From NCBI GenBank assembly GCA_027310535.1, contig DAIDAQ010000045.1:1-25744 (forward strand): a stretch of DNA of 25,744 nt. Direction: 5' to 3'. Shown one piece after another: positions 1-6,507 of the stretch. The position numbers and the translations under genes were made by a program. Within the stretch, counting starts at the first letter, position 1. Each line of letters starts with the position of its first letter. The notes under the pieces are model-generated. The model made no database searches. It was given only the letters and a program-made list of their open reading frames with translations, and had not been told where the DNA came from. This DNA is from Candidatus Micrarchaeaceae archaeon (GTDB taxonomy: Archaea > Micrarchaeota > Micrarchaeia > Micrarchaeales > Micrarchaeaceae).

Positions 1-9
1 TCAAAATGA

Positions 10-3000
10 ATGGCTGAATCTATGACCCGCAAAGGCAACCACGATTCAGTTGGATGGCTGAAAAAGGCTTCGGCTTACCTGTTGGTTTCCTTGTTGCTGT
101 TCCTCGCCGGCTCTGCGTTCTCTTTCGCATCGTCCAATCTATATTACAATAACTACGCAGACGTGCTGCTGGTAACTAACTCAAACAGCCCTGGATCCGT
201 AGCCATATCTAACGCTTTCCTAAACAGCAGGGTGACGTTGACGAAACAATGTTTCATTTCGACCGTTGATTCTAATTTCATAACATGGCCTGCTTGGAAC
301 GCCACGATGAGGAATCCTATAGAGAGTTGCATCTCGTCAAACGGTTGGGCGAACAGCATAAACTACATCGTTCTCACGATGGGCGACCCGTATTTTGTGA
401 CTGGCAACAATATCAACAACGGTGATGCGATGCTATCGCTTATTCTGGGGCCATACGAAAACAGCATAGTTAGCACGTGCAACAACCCGACGTATTGCAA
501 CAGGTTCCCTAACCCTGCCTACGGACGCTTTCTCAACCTCACGTTCTCGCGCGCCTCATACGGCGTTTATGTGGTCTCTAGGATCGACGGGGATTCATTG
601 CAGGATGCGCTTAACCTGATATACCCATCGAATGACTGGACGAGCCAAAAGTCCAACTCCATGGTAAGGTTCCTGTTCGACGCCAACTCAAACAACATTG
701 ACCAAAACCTGAATTCTTACATCCTGAGCGCAGGGGCCTCTGTTCAGGCACTAGGCTGGAACGCGATCATCGATGACACATCATATTTCTACACCAACAT
801 AGGCAACCTGCTCGGGTACGAGAGCTGGGGCAGCAACGACTACAACAAGACGGCGAACACGCTAGACAGGAACACGGCGGACAGCAGCGAGTGGAACCTC
901 ACCTTTGTGCCTGGGAGCTTCTGCTCCGACTACGTAAGCACCGCGGCTAGAGAACTCAGCATTTACCCATGGGTGGGCGGGCAGTCCCAGACCCAGGACT
1001 TCGTGCACTACGGCTGTTCGTTCTCTGGCGGCAGCATGGCGGAGCCGTATGTCTCCGGCATACTGGAGCCGCAGTACGCGTTCAATTTCTATGCGAGGGG
1101 TGCTACGGCAGGCCTTGCGGCGTTATCGGGCGAACCCTATCTGAACTGGAGGCAGATATTTGTGGGCGACCCAAAACTCTACATCGCGAACACCCCTGTG
1201 GTCGGCTTCAGCGCCAGTCCGGCCAACGCGGTATTCACACAAAACACCATCGACGTGGGCCAGTCTGCCGCCATAGTCGTGACATTGTCGAACGGCATAC
1301 AGCCATACAATGGCGTGTGGAGCTGGAGCACCCCGGTAGGGCTTACCCTGTCAAACACGATCGTGCAATGGATTCCGTCAAACGGGGTGTTTGCGCTCTC
1401 GGTGAACGCCGTATCGGCGAACACGCTTACCATGAACTTCAATGGCGTTTACTATGCCGCCAGCAGCATCGGTGCAAACACCATACGGGGGCCGTGGAAC
1501 TTCACAGGGCTGGCCACCGACACCTACGGGCAGAACACTCTGGTAGCCAACACGCTGACGATAAACCAGGCACCATCTGTGAACGCACCCATCCCGAGCA
1601 ATTCGATCGGGTTTTCTGGCGTATCAGTGGCGTACAATGCGATGGTGACTGGCGGCTCGCTGCCAATCACGCTTAACCTAGTCATGACCAGCAACCTTAT
1701 TTCTGTAAAGATAAACGGCGCAACCACCTCGCTCGGGCAGACCATTGCGTCAGTGATTCTGCGCAGCGAGAACGCCATGGCCCAAAACACCGTGGCGTTC
1801 GGCCCTCTGTTGCTTACCTACAACAGCCCTACAGCAACCTCTGTCTCGTTCAATGTCATAGGCATAGACAGCGCAGGCGTACCTGTAAGGTTCGGCTCCG
1901 CCTCAAACACGCTTGCCCTGCTCGCAACGCCGTTTGCATCGCTAAAGCCCTCAAGCAATAACATAGGCCTAGGGCAGAGCGTCTCATTCACCGCGAACTT
2001 CGTGAACGGCGTGGGACCGTTTACCGCAAACTTCATGCACAGCAACACGCTGGTCTTCAGCAATGTCGTCACGGGCAATACAATAACCTGGAGTTACACA
2101 CCATTGTACCTGGGCGGCTCGCTGCTGTCCGCCAATGTGGTCGATTCCATCGGCCAGCAGTTCTCAGCTTCAAACACCGTTATGGTGTCCGTCTCGCCGC
2201 TAACCGGCAACGTGGCAAACGCCACAGTGGAGGTGCCGCCAAACATACCGACGCGCCTACTTTTCGCCACTTCCAACACAATAGTCGCGATAAACTCCTC
2301 GAACGACATAATAGCCAATTTCGTGATTGCGAACGCGACGAGCGCTGCCTCCGGCACCCCGAGCGCCGCTTCAACCACGTTCAGGGAGGTCCTCGCCGTG
2401 AGCTTCAACTCCGTTGTCCTCAATGGCCCGGCTGGCACGAAAGTGGACTACTCCATGACGATTAACTACGCATGCGGCACTAATGCACAACCTTATAAGT
2501 GGTACAGTTCCAACAGTACATGGGTCAAGCTTCCTGCATCGACTAGCATCAATTCAACAGGATGCTACATCTCGTTCAGCGTGCCATCTGATCCATTGAT
2601 AGGGCTGTTTACGAGCCTCTACACTCAACCTAGTACCAGTTCAGAGAATGGTGGGGGTGGTGGCGGAGGCGGCGGGGGAGGCGGCGCGGAAACCGTTCTT
2701 ACGACCGTCACAGTCACTACAGACACCTGCACAATAAGAAACCTGGCCAAGGGAGGCTATGAAACATGCACGGTCAATGGCACAGGCTTCGGCGTTGGGC
2801 AGAATTACATATCGCAGGGCATATCCGGCACCTCCGTCAACAGGGCAGCCTACACGCTGACACTATCTGCAAACACGTCGTTCATAGGAAACAACTTGGG
2901 GAACGGCTATTACGTAAGGCTGCTCGGCATGAACGTCAGCAACTACAAGGTTGGGGCCCCCACCGTAGACCTTGAGCTCTACTCTATACCGCTGCGCCCA

Positions 3001-3213
3001 GTGCCAACTTCCATAGTATCCACTACAGTGCCATCCACAACAATCGCCAGCAGCACCACAATAGCCACGGTCTCTACTACTGTGCCTGAGAATTCCACTA
3101 ACACACCACTGCCTGTTGCCACAGGCCAGAATTATCTGATCATAGCTATCGTGGTCAGTGCAGCAGTGGCCGCCGCGGTGTACGCGCTGCTCTCCAGGAT
3201 GCGTTCAAGTTGA
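10..3213 (+). CDS. large cell-surface protein, TIGR03790-like N-terminal domain, Ig-like repeats and C-terminal membrane anchor
   Basis: 1067 residues. Residues about 19-41 form a signal peptide (two Lys, then a Leu/Val/Phe-rich core ending in Ala-Ser). Residues about 49-395 resemble the TIGR03790 family: an opening 'ADVLLVTNSNSPGSVAIS', then 'INYIVLTMGDP', 'AEPYVSGILEPQ' and the closing 'YLNWRQIFVGDPKLY'. The middle is a chain of beta-rich, Asn/Ser/Thr-rich Ig-like units, each opening with a phrase such as 'DVGQSAAIVV' or 'GLGQSVSFTA'. A run of 12 glycines lies near residues 882-893. A Thr/Ser stalk (about 1003-1035) leads to a C-terminal membrane helix (about 1041-1060) and a short basic tail. 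The protein is therefore probably secreted, anchored at its C-terminus and exposed, perhaps glycosylated on the stalk. The TIGR03790 match is from memory of the motif pattern. The biochemical role of that family is not settled, so no activity is claimed. Any promoter is outside the window. Confidence 0.8.
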   Translation: MAESMTRKGNHDSVGWLKKASAYLLVSLLLFLAGSAFSFASSNLYYNNYADVLLVTNSNSPGSVAISNAFLNSRVTLTKQCFISTVDSNFITWPAWNATMRNPIESCISSNGWANSINYIVLTMGDPYFVTGNNINNGDAMLSLILGPYENSIVSTCNNPTYCNRFPNPAYGRFLNLTFSRASYGVYVVSRIDGDSLQDALNLIYPSNDWTSQKSNSMVRFLFDANSNNIDQNLNSYILSAGASVQALGWNAIIDDTSYFYTNIGNLLGYESWGSNDYNKTANTLDRNTADSSEWNLTFVPGSFCSDYVSTAARELSIYPWVGGQSQTQDFVHYGCSFSGGSMAEPYVSGILEPQYAFNFYARGATAGLAALSGEPYLNWRQIFVGDPKLYIANTPVVGFSASPANAVFTQNTIDVGQSAAIVVTLSNGIQPYNGVWSWSTPVGLTLSNTIVQWIPSNGVFALSVNAVSANTLTMNFNGVYYAASSIGANTIRGPWNFTGLATDTYGQNTLVANTLTINQAPSVNAPIPSNSIGFSGVSVAYNAMVTGGSLPITLNLVMTSNLISVKINGATTSLGQTIASVILRSENAMAQNTVAFGPLLLTYNSPTATSVSFNVIGIDSAGVPVRFGSASNTLALLATPFASLKPSSNNIGLGQSVSFTANFVNGVGPFTANFMHSNTLVFSNVVTGNTITWSYTPLYLGGSLLSANVVDSIGQQFSASNTVMVSVSPLTGNVANATVEVPPNIPTRLLFATSNTIVAINSSNDIIANFVIANATSAASGTPSAASTTFREVLAVSFNSVVLNGPAGTKVDYSMTINYACGTNAQPYKWYSSNSTWVKLPASTSINSTGCYISFSVPSDPLIGLFTSLYTQPSTSSENGGGGGGGGGGGGAETVLTTVTVTTDTCTIRNLAKGGYETCTVNGTGFGVGQNYISQGISGTSVNRAAYTLTLSANTSFIGNNLGNGYYVRLLGMNVSNYKVGAPTVDLELYSIPLRPVPTSIVSTTVPSTTIASSTTIATVSTTVPENSTNTPLPVATGQNYLIIAIVVSAAVAAAVYALLSRMRSS

Positions 3214-3580
3214 CATACTCTTCGCACTGTCATGGTCTATTTGTGGGCCTAGCACGAGGCTCGCTGCTAAGACTCTACCACCGCAACGCAGCCAGTCTTC
3301 TCCAAGCCAAATATGGGCTGCAGCAGATTGCCGCCCTGCCATGCTTCTCGTCCCACATTATCGGGTGATAGATACTCAATTAGCTGTAGACGAACAGCAA
3401 TGCCTCGTGGCCCTGCCAGGCATCATGTAAGTAGAGGTCTGGGAGATATGGAGAGGAAACTTGATACATACATGCCAATGGTGCTCCCTGTGGAAATATT
3501 TATGTGGGATGGAACACCGCCAGCCATGTACTTGTGCGCTTATATGGGCCTTGATGGGGAGTGATGAAGCCCATAACCAT
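3214..3580. other. intergenic stretch without a recognised gene
   Basis: About 370 bases between the surface protein and the end of the RNase P RNA. Short ORFs exist on both strands, but none has a plausible promoter, ribosome site or protein-like composition. I looked for tRNA T-arm motifs and for the SRP RNA helix 8 motif and saw neither. An A/T-rich element near 3494-3503 could serve as a TATA box on either strand, but nothing clear follows it. Confidence 0.5.
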
Positions 3581-3581
3581 G

Positions 3582-3586
3582 AAAAA
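3582..3586 (-). terminator. T-run terminator after the RNase P RNA
   Basis: On the minus strand a run of five T follows the 3' strand of helix P1 by a few bases (ACGCTTTTTC). Archaeal RNA polymerase commonly stops at such T-tracts. Position and spacing fit; not proven. Confidence 0.5.
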
Positions 3587-3589
3587 GCG

Positions 3590-3828
3590 TTAGTGGTGCG
3601 CCGTAGCCTCCCTTCTGTTCTAGATGGCATTTGACTGAGCGGCGTTTGGCCTTGCACACTCACAGTACTAGGGCCGACCGTTTCATCCGAACCTATGCGC
3701 TCGTCGTGTCACAGCCTATGCACAGCATCGGTATCGTTTCTGTTCCGGCCCGCAGGCCTTAGACCTTCTGTACTCTGTGTGGGGAGAGCTTCCTCCGCAC
3801 GAAGCGGTGAGCCATCCGCGCACCACCT
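3590..3828 (-). ncRNA. rnpB: RNase P RNA
   Basis: Catalytic RNA of RNase P, which removes 5' leaders from pre-tRNAs. The minus strand shows the universally conserved blocks in the right order: a CR-I-like GGAGGAAGCTCTCC at 3783-3796; ACAGAAACGATACCG (CR-II/III) at about 3729-3743; GGATGAAACGGT at about 3677-3688; GCAAGGCCAAACGCC at about 3641-3655; and a CR-V-like ACAGAAGGGAGGCTA near 3604-3618. The ends pair perfectly as helix P1: GTGGTGCGC (3818-3826) with GCGCACCAC (3593-3601). The RNA is about 239 nt, short for an archaeal type A RNA (often near 300), so some helices are reduced. A TATA box lies about 25 bases upstream and a T-run directly downstream, so it is an independent transcription unit. 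Not detected by any protein-based view. Confidence 0.9.
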
Positions 3829-3846
3829 ATATGCCTTTGTAGCAGA

Positions 3847-3855
3847 GATATAAAA
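3847..3855 (-). promoter_or_regulatory. TATA box of the RNase P RNA gene
   Basis: Minus strand TTTTATATC, centred about 24-25 bases before the 5' end of helix P1 near 3827. This is the usual archaeal TATA-to-start distance and supports the RNA's 5' end. Confidence 0.65.
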
Positions 3856-3926
3856 CCATTGCGATTGATGCTGATACCGCATTTGCCAGACCAGGAAGCG
3901 CCATCTTCCTCTGGCGGGCGGCACCT

Positions 3927-4874
3927 TCACCTGATAGCGCCAAACGACCCAGCCAGCCAGTCCCAAAGCTCCTGCAGGGGATTGCCATTAACAGAAGATG
4001 AGGGGGCCGGATTGCCTGCCTTTCTTACCGGAATTGTCGTTGGGGTTGTTGTGCCTGAACTGACACGCTTGACCGTGACCACATTTGACACTGCATTTAC
4101 TGGCGGGTTAGCCGAATCGGTCACACTTGCGCAGTAGTAGCTGACGTTCACTGGATTGGGTACAGTAAGGTTTACGACATAAAACTTCACGTTTGGAGTG
4201 CTTTCCAGCGTGCTTCTACCAATCTTGCATGATGCGCTGGAAGAGCTTTGTATGAGGTAGAAGCTCTTGAACGGCAGCGTGCCGGCAGCAATGCTTACCG
4301 TCAAAACCTGGGTGTTGCCGGCTTGCGGCCTTGGCGATACCTTGATAGAGACAGACGGCCTTGGGTTGACGGTGAGCGAAGCGGAGGCATTGCCAATTAC
4401 TGTGTTGCCCGAATTAACAGAAACCTTTACTGCCTGCTCACCAGGTGTCGTTCCAGTAACCATGCACGCGCTTGATCTAGATGTGCAGTAACTTGTTGAG
4501 TATATTCCAGCCGATGCAGTTACGTTACCTACCAGGAATGCATTTGGCACTGTCCAACGGTATGTGTAAGCGCCGGCGCCGCCAGTCCCGTTAACAACAG
4601 TGGCAACAAATAGATTAGTCTGGCCGCTGTCTATTGCCTTGTACTGCGATGAAAGGGCAACATAGCGGCGTTTGGTAGGGGGCAATGGGATGGTCGTCGT
4701 TGGTCTGATTGTAGTAGTCGTAGACCTGTTGATTATTACATTTGATGGTGCTGTGGTTGTTGACCTTGTGGTAGTTGTAGTAGTATTTGAGATAACGTTA
4801 GCGGCAAATATAACCCCCATCATCAATGCAGCTGAAACCAGCAGGAACGGCAAACTTGCCTTTATTGCGCCCAT
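3927..4874 (-). CDS. secreted or membrane-anchored Thr-rich Ig-like surface protein
   Basis: The longest reading starts at 4895, but the ATG at 4874 is preferred: the TATA box at 4903-4912 would put the transcript start near 4881, downstream of 4895. From 4874 (315 residues) the protein opens with a compact signal sequence (Met-Gly-Ala-Ile-Lys, then about 22 hydrophobic residues ending in FAANVI). A Thr-rich stalk follows (about residues 30-65), then two Ig-like beta units (about 67-165 and 170-275), each with Cys residues that could form disulfides. The tail is Ser/Pro/Thr-rich with no clear second membrane helix, so the N-terminal helix may stay as the anchor. The build (Thr stalk plus Ig units) resembles the large surface protein at 10-3213, with the order reversed. 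No enzymatic motif is seen. Confidence 0.75.
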   Translation of the reverse strand: MGAIKASLPFLLVSAALMMGVIFAANVISNTTTTTTRSTTTAPSNVIINRSTTTTIRPTTTIPLPPTKRRYVALSSQYKAIDSGQTNLFVATVVNGTGGAGAYTYRWTVPNAFLVGNVTASAGIYSTSYCTSRSSACMVTGTTPGEQAVKVSVNSGNTVIGNASASLTVNPRPSVSIKVSPRPQAGNTQVLTVSIAAGTLPFKSFYLIQSSSSASCKIGRSTLESTPNVKFYVVNLTVPNPVNVSYYCASVTDSANPPVNAVSNVVTVKRVSSGTTTPTTIPVRKAGNPAPSSSVNGNPLQELWDWLAGSFGAIR

Positions 4875-4902
4875 GCAATCACATATATGCTTCAAATGAT
4901 AG

Positions 4903-4912
4903 TTATATAAAA
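4903..4912 (-). promoter_or_regulatory. TATA box for the Thr-rich surface protein
   Basis: Minus strand TTTTATATAA, just past the carS stop codon. Its centre is about 33 bases before the ATG at 4874 and only about 12 before the ATG at 4895, which favours the inner start and a very short leader. Confidence 0.6.
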
Positions 4913-4913
4913 G

Positions 4914-5441
4914 TTACCACGGCACGTCCTTGAGCCTGAGCCTGTACGCCCCGTGGTTCGTAAGCACATGCATGGCGCCGGTCAGGGCAGCTATGAAGAG
5001 TATCCCGTACAGGCTCGGGAAATAAGCGGCGAACGGGGCCGCGAAGGCGAACGCACCGGCCAGGAAGTCATACTGGTCTAGTATGAGGGCGTTTTTCCCT
5101 GGCGCTACGTTGACCATGCGCTTTATGAAGCTGCCTGCAAGGTCGCCGGCGTTCGCCCCTACGGTCAGCAGTATGCCGACCGGGAGCATGTACGGCAAGA
5201 ATGCGTATTCTGCAAGCGAAACGACTATGCCCCCTGCAAGGCTTACCATGGTGCCTGGCAGGGTCTTGTTGTTGCCAAGGATCCTGCGTCCGCCTATCTT
5301 CTTGCCGCGGTCCAAGAGATACTTGCCGCGCCACCTCCCTTTCAAGAGCACAGGCGCACCGTTCGCCGCATAGGCCGGCAGTATGAACAGTATTGGGTAG
5401 ATTACCAGGGAATAGAGGCTGATAGACAAACGACCTACCAC
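4914..5441 (-). CDS. carS: CDP-archaeol synthase (CDP-2,3-bis-O-geranylgeranyl-sn-glycerol synthase)
   Basis: Integral membrane enzyme of archaeal lipid synthesis. It transfers CMP from CTP to unsaturated archaetidic acid, giving CDP-archaeol, the precursor of polar head groups. 175 residues, close to the usual family length. CarS/DUF46 signatures are visible in order: 'LPAYAANGAPVLL' (about 20-32), 'GGRRILGNNKTLPG' (about 50-63), 'GANAGDLAGSFIKR' (about 94-107) and 'LDQYDFLAGA' (about 120-129), with four or so hydrophobic segments between them. The start is GTG at 5441, overlapping the end of the eS1 gene by 7 bases (ATGTGGTAG in the other frame), so translation is probably coupled. It is the last gene of the valS-uS15-eS1-carS operon. 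Confidence 0.92.
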   Translation of the reverse strand: MVGRLSISLYSLVIYPILFILPAYAANGAPVLLKGRWRGKYLLDRGKKIGGRRILGNNKTLPGTMVSLAGGIVVSLAEYAFLPYMLPVGILLTVGANAGDLAGSFIKRMVNVAPGKNALILDQYDFLAGAFAFAAPFAAYFPSLYGILFIAALTGAMHVLTNHGAYRLRLKDVPW

Positions 5442-6004
5442 ATGATCTCAAGCTTCTTTATCTCCGCCTTGCTCAGCGGGGCTATGTGGTTGAGCTTCGT
5501 GTGCATCTCCTGCTGCAGCGTTCCGCCGGCTATCGACTTGACCACCGCGTCTATGTCGCTCTTCGCAACATACTCCCCCACGAAGGAGCCCATCTCTTTC
5601 CTTATGGCGTTGATCCTGGATGCAGTGCTGCGCTGTACGGTTATCACGATCGGCTTGACGACGACGGCTATGCCATCCTTTGTCTTTGCCTTTACAACAG
5701 TGGCAGAGACGCTCTTGTACCTCCTGACGAGTGTCCTTATGAAGCTGAAAAGGAGCTCCATCGACATGAGCTTCGTGGCTGCCTTGTCCCCGTCGACGCT
5801 GCCCACCTTGAGCACTATGTTCATGTTAGCGTTCTGGGGGTTGTGCGTCATGCTGTCCAGGCTGACGACTATGTTCCTCCCTATCACGGCCTTCTCGTCC
5901 TTCCCCGGCATCTCCCCGATCGCGACATCGCCAAAGAACTTCGGGGCGTAAACAGTAAACCACTTCTTGGCCTTCCAGCTTTCAATGCCTTTTTGAGTTG
6001 CCAA
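5435..6004 (-). CDS. rps3ae: 30S ribosomal protein eS1 (S3Ae)
   Basis: Archaeal/eukaryotic small-subunit protein eS1, near the mRNA exit side of the 30S platform. 189 residues, slightly shorter than the roughly 200-220 of most archaea. Family features are visible: 'KKWFTVYAPKFFGDVAIGE' (about 13-31), 'GRNIVVSLDSMTHNP' (about 42-56), 'SFIRTLVRRYKS' (about 87-98) and the C-terminal 'YVAKSDIDAVVKSI'. It begins four bases after the uS15 stop and overlaps carS by 7 bases, in an operon with translation and lipid genes. Confidence 0.93.
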   Translation of the reverse strand: MATQKGIESWKAKKWFTVYAPKFFGDVAIGEMPGKDEKAVIGRNIVVSLDSMTHNPQNANMNIVLKVGSVDGDKAATKLMSMELLFSFIRTLVRRYKSVSATVVKAKTKDGIAVVVKPIVITVQRSTASRINAIRKEMGSFVGEYVAKSDIDAVVKSIAGGTLQQEMHTKLNHIAPLSKAEIKKLEIMW

Positions 6005-6008
6005 ACAA

Positions 6009-6482
6009 TCACGCCTTACCCTTTACGATAAGCTCCGCCTGCTGCGGGTCGTACCTCCATGCCTCCGGAAGAACGCCCTTTGCCCTGTAGTACCTGCTCA
6101 GCCTGAGCAGCTTTGACTCTATCCGTATAAGCCTGACCCTGCTGTAGACATCCTGCCTGTTTGCTGCGAGGTGCCTCCTCACCCTCACCGCCTTTGTCAT
6201 CAGCGCGAGCATGTCACCCGGGATGCCCGGCTTTATCCCCTTCTCGGAAAGCAGCTTTGCGAGCCTGCTCCCCGTAGCCTCCTTTATGTACTGGACATTG
6301 TGCTCCTCCTTCAGCCTCTCGCCTATCATTGCCTGGCTCATCCCCTGCCTTGCATAGCCTGCTGCAAGCTCTGCTATCTCGTCCCTAGAAAGCTTGCAGG
6401 CGCCACTTGCAGGTGCGCCTTCCTCGCGCACCGGCTTCCTAGACTTTGACTTTCCTCTCTTCTTTGAATGCATCTTTGCCAT
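6009..6482 (-). CDS. rps15: 30S ribosomal protein uS15
   Basis: Small-subunit protein that binds the 16S central domain early in assembly. 157 residues, the usual length for the archaeal/eukaryotic form, which has an extra N-terminal domain. The basic N-terminus 'MHSKKRGKSKSRKP' is typical; many homologues begin within the first few residues, so Met1 or Met4 are both possible. The C-terminal half carries the S15 core ('LIRIESKLLRLSRYYRAKG', about 118-136) and the archaeal ending 'LPEAWRYDPQQAELIV'. It lies 25 bases after valS and 4 bases before eS1, with no obvious own promoter, so it is probably transcribed with valS. Confidence 0.95.
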   Translation of the reverse strand: MAKMHSKKRGKSKSRKPVREEGAPASGACKLSRDEIAELAAGYARQGMSQAMIGERLKEEHNVQYIKEATGSRLAKLLSEKGIKPGIPGDMLALMTKAVRVRRHLAANRQDVYSRVRLIRIESKLLRLSRYYRAKGVLPEAWRYDPQQAELIVKGKA

Positions 6483-6507
6483 TGGTCCACTTCGCTCTGC
6501 AGCACAA

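Noticed and set aside
2648..2686. Glycine-run DNA as a CRISPR or tandem repeat element
   Set aside because: It is a coding low-complexity run in frame with the surface protein. No CRISPR-like spaced repeats were seen anywhere in the window.
3561..3637. Possible box C/D RNA: GTGATGA at 3561 and CTGA at about 3634
   Set aside because: It would be antisense to the RNase P RNA, lacks C'/D' boxes and a terminal stem; chance matches are expected.
3376..3663. 95-codon minus-strand ORF and overlapping plus-strand ORFs in the 3.2-3.9 kb gap
   Set aside because: They overlap the RNase P RNA or show no coding character; the RNA explains the conserved sequence.
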